9,010 bases of DNA from Tateyamaria sp. (lineage in GTDB: Bacteria; Pseudomonadota; Alphaproteobacteria; Rhodobacterales; Rhodobacteraceae), in contig JABITU010000176.1 in NCBI GenBank assembly GCA_018668195.1, positions 1 to 9,010 on the forward strand. The letters run 5' to 3'. Below are positions 1-6,411 of the stretch, in pieces. Each line of letters opens with the position of its first letter. Position 1 is the first letter of the stretch. Below the pieces are notes generated by a model. That model saw nothing but the letters and a program-made list of their open reading frames with translations, was not told where the DNA came from and did no database searches. The position numbers and the translations under genes were made by a program.

Positions 1-10
1 ACAGCGGCAA

Positions 11-28
11 AGTGCGAGATTTCACACA
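11..28. promoter_or_regulatory. Putative DctD-type operator, distal/imperfect copy
   Basis: The sequence AGTGCGAGATTTCACACA aligns without gaps to the perfect inverted repeat at 43-60, matching at 13 of 18 positions including GTGCG on the left and CACA on the right. The two copies are offset by 32 bp, about three helical turns, so they would lie on the same DNA face. Tandem, phased inverted repeats are the usual upstream activating arrangement for NtrC-family regulators. The target gene would lie left of the window. The binding protein is inferred only from the adjacent dctD. Confidence 0.45.
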
Positions 29-42
29 CGCGGTGCTGCTAA

Positions 43-60
43 TGTGCGGAATATCGCACA
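43..60. promoter_or_regulatory. Putative DctD-type operator, perfect inverted repeat
   Basis: TGTGCG-N6-CGCACA is a perfect 6-bp inverted repeat with an AT-rich 6-bp spacer (GAATAT), ending 3 bp beyond the dctD stop codon. It is not followed by a T-run on either strand, so a terminator is less likely than a protein-binding site. With the related copy at 11-28 it forms a phased pair. It probably belongs to the promoter of a gene left of the window, plausibly a dicarboxylate transporter, because dctBD genes usually sit beside the transporter they control. Confidence 0.5.
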
Positions 61-63
61 GTG

Positions 64-1293
64 TTAGCGCCGATAGCTTTCCGCCCGAATCCCGTAGCGA
101 GCCAATTTGTCATAAAACGTCTTGCGCGGCAGTTTCAACGCATGAGCTGCAGCGCTCGCGTTGCCATTCTGACGACCCAAAGCCGCAATCAATAGAGAGC
201 GTTCCACGCGCGCCATCTGTTCCACCAAGCCCAAATCAGCCTCACGGACCGAGTCTTCTGGCATTCCAAGCACAAAGCGCATTGCAGCACTCATCAACGA
301 TCTGGCATTGCCCGGCCAGTCCTGCGCCATCAAAGTGGCCATGTGATCGGGTGACAGCTCCGGCACGGCCAACCCGGCCTGTTCTGCCGCTTGTTCGACG
401 TAATGGCGAAACAGAACCGGAATGTCTTCGGGTCGTTCACCCAGACTGGGAACGCGCACTGGCATAACTTCCAGCCGGTAGTAAAGATCGGCATTCAGCG
501 CGCCCTGCTCGACCGCAGCGACCAGATCGCGCGTACTGCCTGCCAAAAGCCGCGCGTCGCATTCCGTTTCCAACGCCTCGAGCAGTGCAAGCTGGCTGGC
601 GGCAGGCAAGCCCGCGATTTCGTCCAGAAACAAGCTACCGCCTTTGGCAGCTGTCAGAGCCTCCTCCAAAGCCGCTGCCCCCAGATCAGCCGCAGCGCGT
701 TTCACGAAGGGGGCATTCGAGCGCAGCGAAGACAGGTGGATAACTTCGGCCACCTTGGAAATCCCCGTGCCCGGCGCACCTGTGACGAGAACCTCAGCCT
801 CAAGTGCAGCAACCCTACGCACCCTTGCGCGCAAACCATTTGCCAGCTCGGACACACCAAAAAGCATCCGAGCAGCAGGGTCACCGCTTTCCACCAATGC
901 CCTTAATCGGCGATTTTCCAGCACCAGTGCGCGCGTCTTTAGGGCGCGCTGAAGAACGGCCAACAAGTCATTGGGACTACACGGCTTTTCTAAAAAACCA
1001 AATGCCCCTTCATGCATCGCATGCACCGCCATTGGGATGTCGCCCTCGCCAGTCAGCAAGATTACGGGTAAATCCGCATCAACCTTGTGCGCATGCGCCA
1101 AAAGGTGGAACCCGTCGCGTCCTGGCATACGGATATCTGATAAGATGACTCCGGCAAAACTCTCGGTGATGCTGTCCTTGGCCACGACAAAAGACCCCGC
1201 TGGAATCGGTTCAAGATCCGCCAATTCCAACGTCTGACAAAGCGCATCCCGCACCGCCGCATCATCATCCACAACCAATACTTTGACCGTCAT
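64..1293 (-). CDS. dctD: DctD-family response regulator with degenerate AAA+ domain
   Basis: This 409-residue protein is a cytoplasmic NtrC/DctD-type response regulator, partner of the DctB kinase encoded just upstream. The receiver domain (about 1-120) has the acidic pocket D9-D11, phosphoacceptor D53 (SDIRMPG), T81 and K103. The AAA+ domain (about 140-350) has a good Walker B (LFLDE, ending D224-E225), the YYRL arginine (R273) and a sensor II arginine (WPGNAR, R331). Walker A reads GAPGTGIS, with Ile178 where the lysine should be. The GAFTGA loop region between PFV (195-197) and GG (218-219) is missing, about 18 residues by comparison with the family. The FR arginine finger is Asn267. A Fis-type helix-turn-helix fills about 365-405. 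I chose the ATG at 1293 because it overlaps the dctB stop (ATGA) and gives a normal receiver start; an in-frame ATG 21 bp upstream lies inside dctB. The family and DctB pairing are clear; the dicarboxylate role is inferred from homology. Confidence 0.85.
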   Translation of the reverse strand: MTVKVLVVDDDAAVRDALCQTLELADLEPIPAGSFVVAKDSITESFAGVILSDIRMPGRDGFHLLAHAHKVDADLPVILLTGEGDIPMAVHAMHEGAFGFLEKPCSPNDLLAVLQRALKTRALVLENRRLRALVESGDPAARMLFGVSELANGLRARVRRVAALEAEVLVTGAPGTGISKVAEVIHLSSLRSNAPFVKRAAADLGAAALEEALTAAKGGSLFLDEIAGLPAASQLALLEALETECDARLLAGSTRDLVAAVEQGALNADLYYRLEVMPVRVPSLGERPEDIPVLFRHYVEQAAEQAGLAVPELSPDHMATLMAQDWPGNARSLMSAAMRFVLGMPEDSVREADLGLVEQMARVERSLLIAALGRQNGNASAAAHALKLPRKTFYDKLARYGIRAESYRR

Positions 1294-3023
1294 GTCGCAC
1301 CCTTCTCGGACCATGACACCAGTTCGACGACGAATTCTGCACCATCCGGGCCATTCCCACTGCGGATTTCACCGCCAAAGCTCTGAACGATTCCATAAGA
1401 AATCGAAAGGCCCAGCCCCATCCCCTCGGATGCGCCGACCTCTTTAGTGGAATAGAACGGGTCAAACACACGCTCGGGCCGCTCAATCCCGGGTCCCGTA
1501 TCCCGGATGCTGACAGCATGCCCGTCAATCTTGACCGTAAGGACCCGCAAGGCGCGGCCGGCCATCGCATCGACCGCGTTGGTGATGAGATTGACAAAAA
1601 CCTGGCCCAATCGCACTTCGCCACCTGATACCCAAACCGGTCTGGCAGGGGCATCAAAATTTATGCTGATCTCTTCGTTGCGCAATCGCGGTGCGGTCAG
1701 TTCCAGCGCGCGGCTTAAAACCTCAACAATGTCGACCCGCACTGCGGGTTCGCTTTCTTGCTTTGAAAAGGCCCGCAGATTTTTTATGATTCGCCCCATG
1801 CGTCGCGCCATATCAGAAATCCGCGCCAGATTTTCAGTGACCCGATCAGGTTTGTCCCGATCCAAAAATTTCGTGGCGTTTTCGGCATAGTTCTGAAGTG
1901 CCATCAAAGGCTGGTTCAACTCGTGGCTCAGGCCCGCGCTCATTTGGCCCAAGGCGCTCAGTTTGCCCGCTTGCACAAGATCAGCCTGTGCACGAGCCAG
2001 TGCCGTTTGTGCTTCTTCGAGCTCTTCGGCCTCTCGCCTTAGACGGCTGTTGGTTTCTCTCAATGCCGCTGTACGCTCGGCTACCCGCGCCTCGAGCAGC
2101 ATGTTGGCGTGAGCCAGCGTGCGACGCCGTTCCGTGGCGAGAAACAGCAGCGCACCAAAGGCAAGACACAAACCCGCCACAGCCGCCGCCTGTAAGGTCG
2201 CCAAGCGGCGTGCCGGGGCCACGTCAATGAGCGCCTCTCCCTTCATGCCAATGACCGGCAAAGAGATAGCAAGATGCAGTGCATTCTCTGGCAGATATGG
2301 ACCCCATCCCATTTGCCAAATCTCATGCCGACCCACACGATAGGTGTTAAAAGGCAGCGCAGGGCCCCTGTCTGGCACCAGTCCAGCATGATCTGCCGGG
2401 CTTTTCCAAAACACGATCTCTGACCGATTGGTGATAAACACCCGGTCAGCCGCATCCGTAAAGAAAACCGCCGGGTTTGACCCGACCCAATCCCATTCAA
2501 TGCTCGAAAGATCCGCAGATACAACGACGGCCCCCAACACCCGCGCACCATCACCAAACACGGGCGCCGCATAAGCAAAAACCCTGATGCCACTTGCAGT
2601 TTGGCCATTTCCCCAGCCAAGCGCCCCTTGAACCGCGCGACTTACCAACGGTGCAATTTGAACGCCACCAGGCGTGGTACGCGCCCTTGCCAGAGCGTGG
2701 CCTGTGTCGTTTGTCAGCACTATGTTTTGGGCTGCGGTTTTATCAGCGATGTTCAAGAATAGGGCTTCGGCTGCGGTCACATCCCGGCCCGCAAGCACTG
2801 CATGCACCTGTGGATGATCCGCTACCAGAACCGCCAATTCGCGATAGCGCTGCAATTGTCCCTTGAGCCGGTCACTGGCCAGTGTGAGGTCAGCTGCGCC
2901 CTGCCGCGCCAATTGATCCAACGCCTGAAAGTACCCATAGCGCCAGACACCACCCGATACGGCTAGGACCAAAGCCAAAAAGCCCAGCACGATCAGCACA
3001 CGCCTAAACACACCATTTTTCAT
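1290..3023 (-). CDS. dctB: C4-dicarboxylate sensor histidine kinase DctB
   Basis: The 577-residue protein fits an inner-membrane sensor kinase that detects C4-dicarboxylates in the periplasm and phosphorylates DctD. A first membrane helix lies at about 8-26, followed by a periplasmic sensor region of about 245 residues (the size of a tandem PAS-like/Cache sensor) and a second helix at about 275-297. A probable coiled coil follows (about 300-350). The kinase core has the H-box SAGLSHELNQPL with His367, the N-box VNLITNAVDAM (N478, N482), the G1 box DTGPGI (508-513), the F-box DPFYSTKEVG and the G2 box GMGLGLS (534-540). The FYSTKEVG and LSISYGIV segments are characteristic of DctB. It is the first gene of a dctB-dctD operon with a 4-bp ATGA overlap, suggesting translational coupling. 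The ribosome-binding site is weak (GGGTTAAG). The ligand is inferred from the family. Confidence 0.88.
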   Translation of the reverse strand: MKNGVFRRVLIVLGFLALVLAVSGGVWRYGYFQALDQLARQGAADLTLASDRLKGQLQRYRELAVLVADHPQVHAVLAGRDVTAAEALFLNIADKTAAQNIVLTNDTGHALARARTTPGGVQIAPLVSRAVQGALGWGNGQTASGIRVFAYAAPVFGDGARVLGAVVVSADLSSIEWDWVGSNPAVFFTDAADRVFITNRSEIVFWKSPADHAGLVPDRGPALPFNTYRVGRHEIWQMGWGPYLPENALHLAISLPVIGMKGEALIDVAPARRLATLQAAAVAGLCLAFGALLFLATERRRTLAHANMLLEARVAERTAALRETNSRLRREAEELEEAQTALARAQADLVQAGKLSALGQMSAGLSHELNQPLMALQNYAENATKFLDRDKPDRVTENLARISDMARRMGRIIKNLRAFSKQESEPAVRVDIVEVLSRALELTAPRLRNEEISINFDAPARPVWVSGGEVRLGQVFVNLITNAVDAMAGRALRVLTVKIDGHAVSIRDTGPGIERPERVFDPFYSTKEVGASEGMGLGLSISYGIVQSFGGEIRSGNGPDGAEFVVELVSWSEKGAT

Positions 3024-3097
3024 AACAGTAACTTAACCCGAGCGCGAAGGCCTTGACTAGACTTGCCAATCGCGCCCGGTCCTGAGACACCTCATGC
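3024..3097. promoter_or_regulatory. Divergent dctB / P450 intergenic region
   Basis: These 74 bp separate the divergent dctB and P450 start codons and must hold, or lie very near, both promoters unless expression comes from read-through. A TTGACT resembling a -35 box occurs at 3053-3058 on the plus strand, but no convincing -10 box follows at normal spacing. No copy of the TGTGCG-type operator seen at 43-60 is present. No specific promoter is claimed. Confidence 0.3.
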
Positions 3098-4273
3098 ATG
3101 TTGCATCAATCGCCCCACGCGCCCGACTTTGTCCAGAATCCGTATCCTGTCTATCACGCCGCACGCCGCAATGGCCCCGTGGTATTCTGGAAAGACTACG
3201 GCATGCTGGCCGCCTTTGATCACGCGACCGTTCATGCGCTTTTGCGCGACCGACGGTTGGGCCGCGCGATACCTGATAGCAAAAGGCGCCCGGTGCCGCC
3301 CCATTTGCAGGCCTTTAACGCCGTTGAACGACATTCCCTGCTAGAACTCGAAGCCCCCGAGCATACGCGGCTGCGGCGCTTGATACTCCATGCTTTCACT
3401 TCACGCCGAATTGCCACTCTTGAGGCAGATATTCACTCCATCTGCGCAGATCTGTTGCGCAAGCTTCCGAGCGGCCCGTTCGATCTGATCCCCGCTTACT
3501 GTCAAATGGTCCCAGTCAGGGTTATTGCCCGCCTGCTCGGTGTGCCCGAAGCCATATCCCCGGATCTATTGCGCTGGTCGTCCGCTATGGTGGCGATGTA
3601 CCAGGCCGGTCGCAACCGCAAGATCGAAGACGCTGCAAACACAGCCGCCATTGAATTTTCTGACTTCTTGCAAGCCTACATCGAAGAGCGCCGGACAGAC
3701 CCACGCGATGATCTGATCACTGAATTGATCCGCGCCGAAGAGGACGGCACGCGCCTTACCCGCGACGAAATGATCGGAACCTGCATCCTGTTGCTAAATG
3801 CAGGCCACGAAGCGACCGTTCACAGCCTAGGCAACGCGGTAAAATGCCTTGTGGAAAACAACAGCATAAAAGCACTTGCACCTGCTAAGGTGGCCGCAAC
3901 CGTCGAAGAGCTGATGCGCCTTGATCCGCCGCTGCATATGTTCACGCGTTACGCATATGAAACCATTAAAATCGGTGGTCACACCCTGCAAGCAGGCGAA
4001 GAAATTGCGCTCATGCTGGGGGCAGCGGGCCGTGATCCTGCGGTCTACGATGATCCCGATACCTTCGATCCGTCACGCACGGCCGCTGCGCACCTTGCAT
4101 TTGGTGGCGGCGTGCATTTTTGTGTGGGCGCACCGCTGGCCCGGCTCGAAATGCAAATCGCCCTGCCCGCGCTGTTTCAACATGCACCCAGTCTTTGCCT
4201 GACCGAACAAGCGCGGTACGCAGACAGCTACCATTTCCACAAACTTGATCAACTGATGATCCGCCGTACTTAG
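3098..4273 (+). CDS. Cytochrome P450, bacterial soluble class
   Basis: The 391-residue protein is a soluble bacterial cytochrome P450 and has no membrane anchor. The heme-binding loop FGGGVHFCVG (335-344) supplies the thiolate ligand Cys342. The K-helix ExxR motif is E271-L-M-R274 (in VEELMRL). The I-helix reads NAGHEATVH (234-242): the acid Glu238 is kept, but the position of the usual oxygen-activating Thr (Thr252 in P450cam) is Ala239, with Thr240 next. Length and motif spacing fit an intact enzyme. It would need a ferredoxin and ferredoxin reductase, and none is encoded in the window. Two ATG codons lie close together (3094 and 3098); only the second is in frame. The gene is divergent from dctB and ends just before a hairpin. 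The substrate cannot be told from sequence. It resembles orphan P450s of marine alphaproteobacteria, from memory only. Confidence 0.93.
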   Translation: MLHQSPHAPDFVQNPYPVYHAARRNGPVVFWKDYGMLAAFDHATVHALLRDRRLGRAIPDSKRRPVPPHLQAFNAVERHSLLELEAPEHTRLRRLILHAFTSRRIATLEADIHSICADLLRKLPSGPFDLIPAYCQMVPVRVIARLLGVPEAISPDLLRWSSAMVAMYQAGRNRKIEDAANTAAIEFSDFLQAYIEERRTDPRDDLITELIRAEEDGTRLTRDEMIGTCILLLNAGHEATVHSLGNAVKCLVENNSIKALAPAKVAATVEELMRLDPPLHMFTRYAYETIKIGGHTLQAGEEIALMLGAAGRDPAVYDDPDTFDPSRTAAAHLAFGGGVHFCVGAPLARLEMQIALPALFQHAPSLCLTEQARYADSYHFHKLDQLMIRRT

Positions 4274-4319
4274 GCAAAGGCCGACAGCAAAGTAGCACGG
4301 CGAAGATTTCAGAATATAG

Positions 4320-4340
4320 AGTGCGCAGTAGCGCACTTTT
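4320..4340 (+). terminator. Probable terminator hairpin after the P450 gene
   Basis: AGTGCGC and GCGCACT form a perfect 7-bp, GC-rich stem (4320-4326 with 4331-4337) around an AGTA loop, and the plus strand runs into TTT at 4338-4340. It lies 46 bp past the P450 stop and 6 bp beyond the end of the convergent regulator gene. The T-run is short, and on the minus strand there is none, so termination would mainly serve the P450 transcript. The element also has the GTGCG-N6-CGCAC pattern of the putative operator at 43-60, so a binding-site role cannot be excluded. Confidence 0.55.
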
Positions 4341-4343
4341 GGA

Positions 4344-4820
4344 TCACGTCAGTTGTTCTTCTAGGGGCAGCATTGTGGTCGACTTGATTTCTTCCATAGA
4401 CAACAGCGCAGTCACATTGTGCACCCTCACTTCCGATATCAAAGCCTGATAGAACGCATCATAGGCACGCGCATTTCTAACCCGTACCTTTAATATATAG
4501 TCGATGTCCCCCGCCAGGCGGTGCGCCTCCTGAACCTCTGCCCGATTGCGCAACGCTTCCAGGAAACGCGCCTGCCAATCAGCATCATGTTGCGACGTTC
4601 GGATAAGCACAAAAAAACAGGCCTCGAATCCCAACGCCTCAGCGTCCAGAAATACCGTCTGTTGCCCTATAATACCCGCGTCTCGCAGCTTTCGAATTCG
4701 GTTCCAAACGGGTGTCTTAGAAGATCCCACAGCACGCGCGATATCATCCAGCGACTGACTTGCATCACGCTGCAATTCGGCCAGTATTTTACGATCCACC
4801 GTATCGACGCGAACAGCCAT
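4344..4820 (-). CDS. Lrp/AsnC-family transcriptional regulator
   Basis: The 158-residue protein is a typical Lrp/AsnC (feast/famine) DNA-binding regulator. The N-terminal winged helix-turn-helix starts with VDRKILAELQRDA (8-20) and has its recognition helix near SSKTPVWNRIRKL (33-45). The C-terminal RAM ligand-binding domain (about 65-150) contains the family GDxDY segment (G104-D105-I-D107-Y108) followed by a beta strand. Such proteins form dimers to octamers and usually bind amino acids. The start is supported by AGGGAG (4829-4834) 8 bp upstream of the ATG. The gene is divergent from cysG across an AT-rich, symmetry-rich region, which suggests it controls itself and the sulfate-reduction operon. 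That link, and a sulfur amino acid or related ligand, are inferences from position. No more specific Lrp subgroup can be assigned. Confidence 0.9.
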   Translation of the reverse strand: MAVRVDTVDRKILAELQRDASQSLDDIARAVGSSKTPVWNRIRKLRDAGIIGQQTVFLDAEALGFEACFFVLIRTSQHDADWQARFLEALRNRAEVQEAHRLAGDIDYILKVRVRNARAYDAFYQALISEVRVHNVTALLSMEEIKSTTMLPLEEQLT

Positions 4821-4859
4821 TCCAATTGCTCCCTAATTTCCGGACACATGTTCCAATTG
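4820..4859. repeat. Phased direct repeat TTCCAATTG at the lrp start
   Basis: The 9-mer TTCCAATTG occurs at 4820-4828 and again at 4851-4859, a 31-bp offset of about three helical turns. Each copy contains the palindrome CAATTG. The first copy fills the gap between the ribosome-binding site and start codon of the Lrp-type gene, so binding there would block its translation start region or early transcription. Phased repeats suit an Lrp-type multimer, and autoregulation is the inferred role. The 9-bp identity alone could be chance. Confidence 0.4.
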
Positions 4860-4865
4860 AACCGA

Positions 4866-4930
4866 AATATAGAACGATCGTCCTTATATAATGTTATAAC
4901 TAGCATTATTACAGAACTTTTTTCTATATT
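4866..4930. promoter_or_regulatory. Nested dyad symmetry in the lrp-cysG promoter region
   Basis: A perfect 9-bp inverted repeat, AATATAGAA (4866-4874) and TTCTATATT (4922-4930), encloses a second one, ATAATG (4888-4893) and CATTAT (4904-4909). Both are centred on the same point, about 4898. The palindromes ACGATCGT (4874-4881) and GTTATAAC (4893-4900) lie inside. A consensus -10 hexamer, TATAAT, occurs at 4887-4892 on the plus strand, without a good -35 box at standard spacing. The whole stretch is AT-rich. This is the most likely place for the cysG and lrp promoters and for a multimeric regulator to bind; the regulator is inferred, not shown. Confidence 0.5.
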
Positions 4931-4962
4931 GCAACTCAAGGCTATGCGCGATGAGGTAATCC

Positions 4963-6411
4963 ATGAACCATTTCCCAATCTTCCTGAACACCGCCGGTCG
5001 TCGGATCGTTTTGTCAGGCGGAGGCGATGCCGCATTGGCCAAACTGCGCTTGTTGCTCAAGACAACAGCGAAGTTAACGGTTTTTACGCCCACACCTGAT
5101 GCTCAAATTTCGGCCTGGTTTAACGCCGGCAAGCTCACATTGATCCACCGCCCTCTTGAGCCCGGAGATACACTCTGCGCTGCGCTATTTTACGCCGCCG
5201 ACGAAGACCCTACCGAAGATCGCCGCACAGCAGCTATTGCCCGTGCCGATGGTGCACTTGTCAATATCGTAGACAATCTCGCAGACAGCCAATTCATAAC
5301 ACCGGCCATCGTTGACCGCGATCCGGTGATTGTTGCCATCGGCACCGAAGGGGCAGCACCTGTGCTTGCCCGCGCAATAAAGGCAGATATTGAGGAACGC
5401 CTGCCCACCGGCCTCGGAATCCTCGCTGCCATCGGCAAAACGTTCCGCACAGCCGCAAACGCACTGCCCTTTGGCAGGCCGCGCCGTGATTTTTGGCGTG
5501 CCTATTATTTCGACAAGGGCCCAAAGGCCGTAGCCGAAGGCGCGCAAGCAGTGCAACCCGCTTTGGACGCATTGCTTCGCGACCACTTGGCCAAAGACAG
5601 CCGCGCCGGTCACATCGCTTTTGTCGGCGCTGGCCCGGGTGACCCAGAACTGTTGACCCTCAAGGCCCGTAAGGCGCTGGATGAGGCAGACGTCGTGATC
5701 TACGACCGGTTGATCAGCCCCGAAATCCTCGAATTGGCCCGCCGCGAGGCGACGATGCTAGATGTCGGCAAAGAGGCGTTCGGCCCTTCCACCCCACAAG
5801 AGGACATCAATGCACTGATCGTGGAACATGGATTAAAGGGCGCGCAGGTTGTGCGCCTCAAGTCAGGCGACGCGACAGTATTTGGACGTCTCGACGAAGA
5901 AATTGACGCGGTCACAACCGCTGGCCTCGAATGGCACATTGTCCCTGGGATCACGTCCGCATCGGCCGCTGTCGCATCTATCGGACAATCACTGACCAGA
6001 CGCGGGCGCAACACATCGATCCGTTTTCTAACCGGCCACGACATGAAAGGTTTCGCGGATCACGATTGGAAGGACCTTGCTCAAACCGGCGCGGTCGCTG
6101 CGATCTACATGGGCAAAAAATCCGCGCGATTTATTCAGGGCCGCCTGCTGATGCATGGCGCTGATCCCGACACACCAGTCACTGTGATCGAAAATGCTTC
6201 GCGTGCAGATCAGCGTATATTGGCCACCACCCTGTCCGAAATGGAGCCAACGATTTCCTCAGCGAAATTGGGCGCGCCAGCGTTGACGTTTGTCGGCCTG
6301 ACGCCCCGCGCTGCCCTCAATGCAGAGCTTGACGCCCCGGCGCATGCAGGCCTCGCGCCCGCGCGCCCCACGCGCAGCGCTCAAACCGAAACAGTCCGAA
6401 AGGTACTCTGA
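4963..6411 (+). CDS. cysG: Siroheme synthase (bifunctional CysG)
   Basis: The 482-residue protein would convert uroporphyrinogen III to siroheme in the cytoplasm: two SAM-dependent methylations to precorrin-2, NAD-dependent oxidation to sirohydrochlorin, then iron insertion. The N-terminal dehydrogenase/chelatase half (about 1-210) has the nucleotide-binding loop LSGGGDAALAK (17-27) and catalytic Asp104 (VNIVD). The C-terminal methyltransferase half (about 217-455) starts with VGAGPGDPELLTLK and keeps Asp248 (IYDRL) and Lys270 (VGKEAF), at the same numbering as E. coli CysG. The SAM loop reads VRLKSGDATVFGRLDEE, differing from the usual GGDP...GRGGEE. The phosphorylated Ser128 of the enteric enzyme aligns with Thr128. 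The tail after about 455 is rich in Ala and Pro. The start has GAGG 6 bp upstream. The gene heads the cys operon and its stop overlaps the next start (TGATG). The role fits supplying siroheme for CysI. Confidence 0.95.
   Translation: MNHFPIFLNTAGRRIVLSGGGDAALAKLRLLLKTTAKLTVFTPTPDAQISAWFNAGKLTLIHRPLEPGDTLCAALFYAADEDPTEDRRTAAIARADGALVNIVDNLADSQFITPAIVDRDPVIVAIGTEGAAPVLARAIKADIEERLPTGLGILAAIGKTFRTAANALPFGRPRRDFWRAYYFDKGPKAVAEGAQAVQPALDALLRDHLAKDSRAGHIAFVGAGPGDPELLTLKARKALDEADVVIYDRLISPEILELARREATMLDVGKEAFGPSTPQEDINALIVEHGLKGAQVVRLKSGDATVFGRLDEEIDAVTTAGLEWHIVPGITSASAAVASIGQSLTRRGRNTSIRFLTGHDMKGFADHDWKDLAQTGAVAAIYMGKKSARFIQGRLLMHGADPDTPVTVIENASRADQRILATTLSEMEPTISSAKLGAPALTFVGLTPRAALNAELDAPAHAGLAPARPTRSAQTETVRKVL

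Noticed and set aside
43..60. The inverted repeat as a terminator of dctD
   Set aside because: The stem is only 6 bp, the spacer 6 nt, and no T-run follows on the minus strand. The phased second copy fits a protein-binding site better.
391..906. 171-codon open frame on the plus strand within dctD
   Set aside because: It lies wholly antisense to dctD, shows no recognisable domain and has low-complexity, shadow-like composition. The minus-strand receiver and AAA+ motifs prove the coding strand.
1290..1314. Upstream ATG (1312-1314) as the dctD start
   Set aside because: It lies inside dctB and would add seven residues before the receiver domain. The ATG at 1293 gives the standard ATGA overlap and a normal receiver N-terminus.
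3098..4273. Recent horizontal transfer of the P450 gene
   Set aside because: Base composition and codon choice look like the neighbours by eye, and no repeats, integrase or transposase traces flank it.
4821..4962. A SAM-type or other riboswitch in front of cysG
   Set aside because: The region is AT-rich and I see no conserved SAM riboswitch core. The symmetry is better explained by protein binding between divergent genes.
4521..5099. 192-codon open frame on the plus strand across lrp, the intergenic region and the cysG start
   Set aside because: It overlaps two well-supported genes in other frames and crosses the promoter region. It has no recognisable motif or ribosome-binding site.
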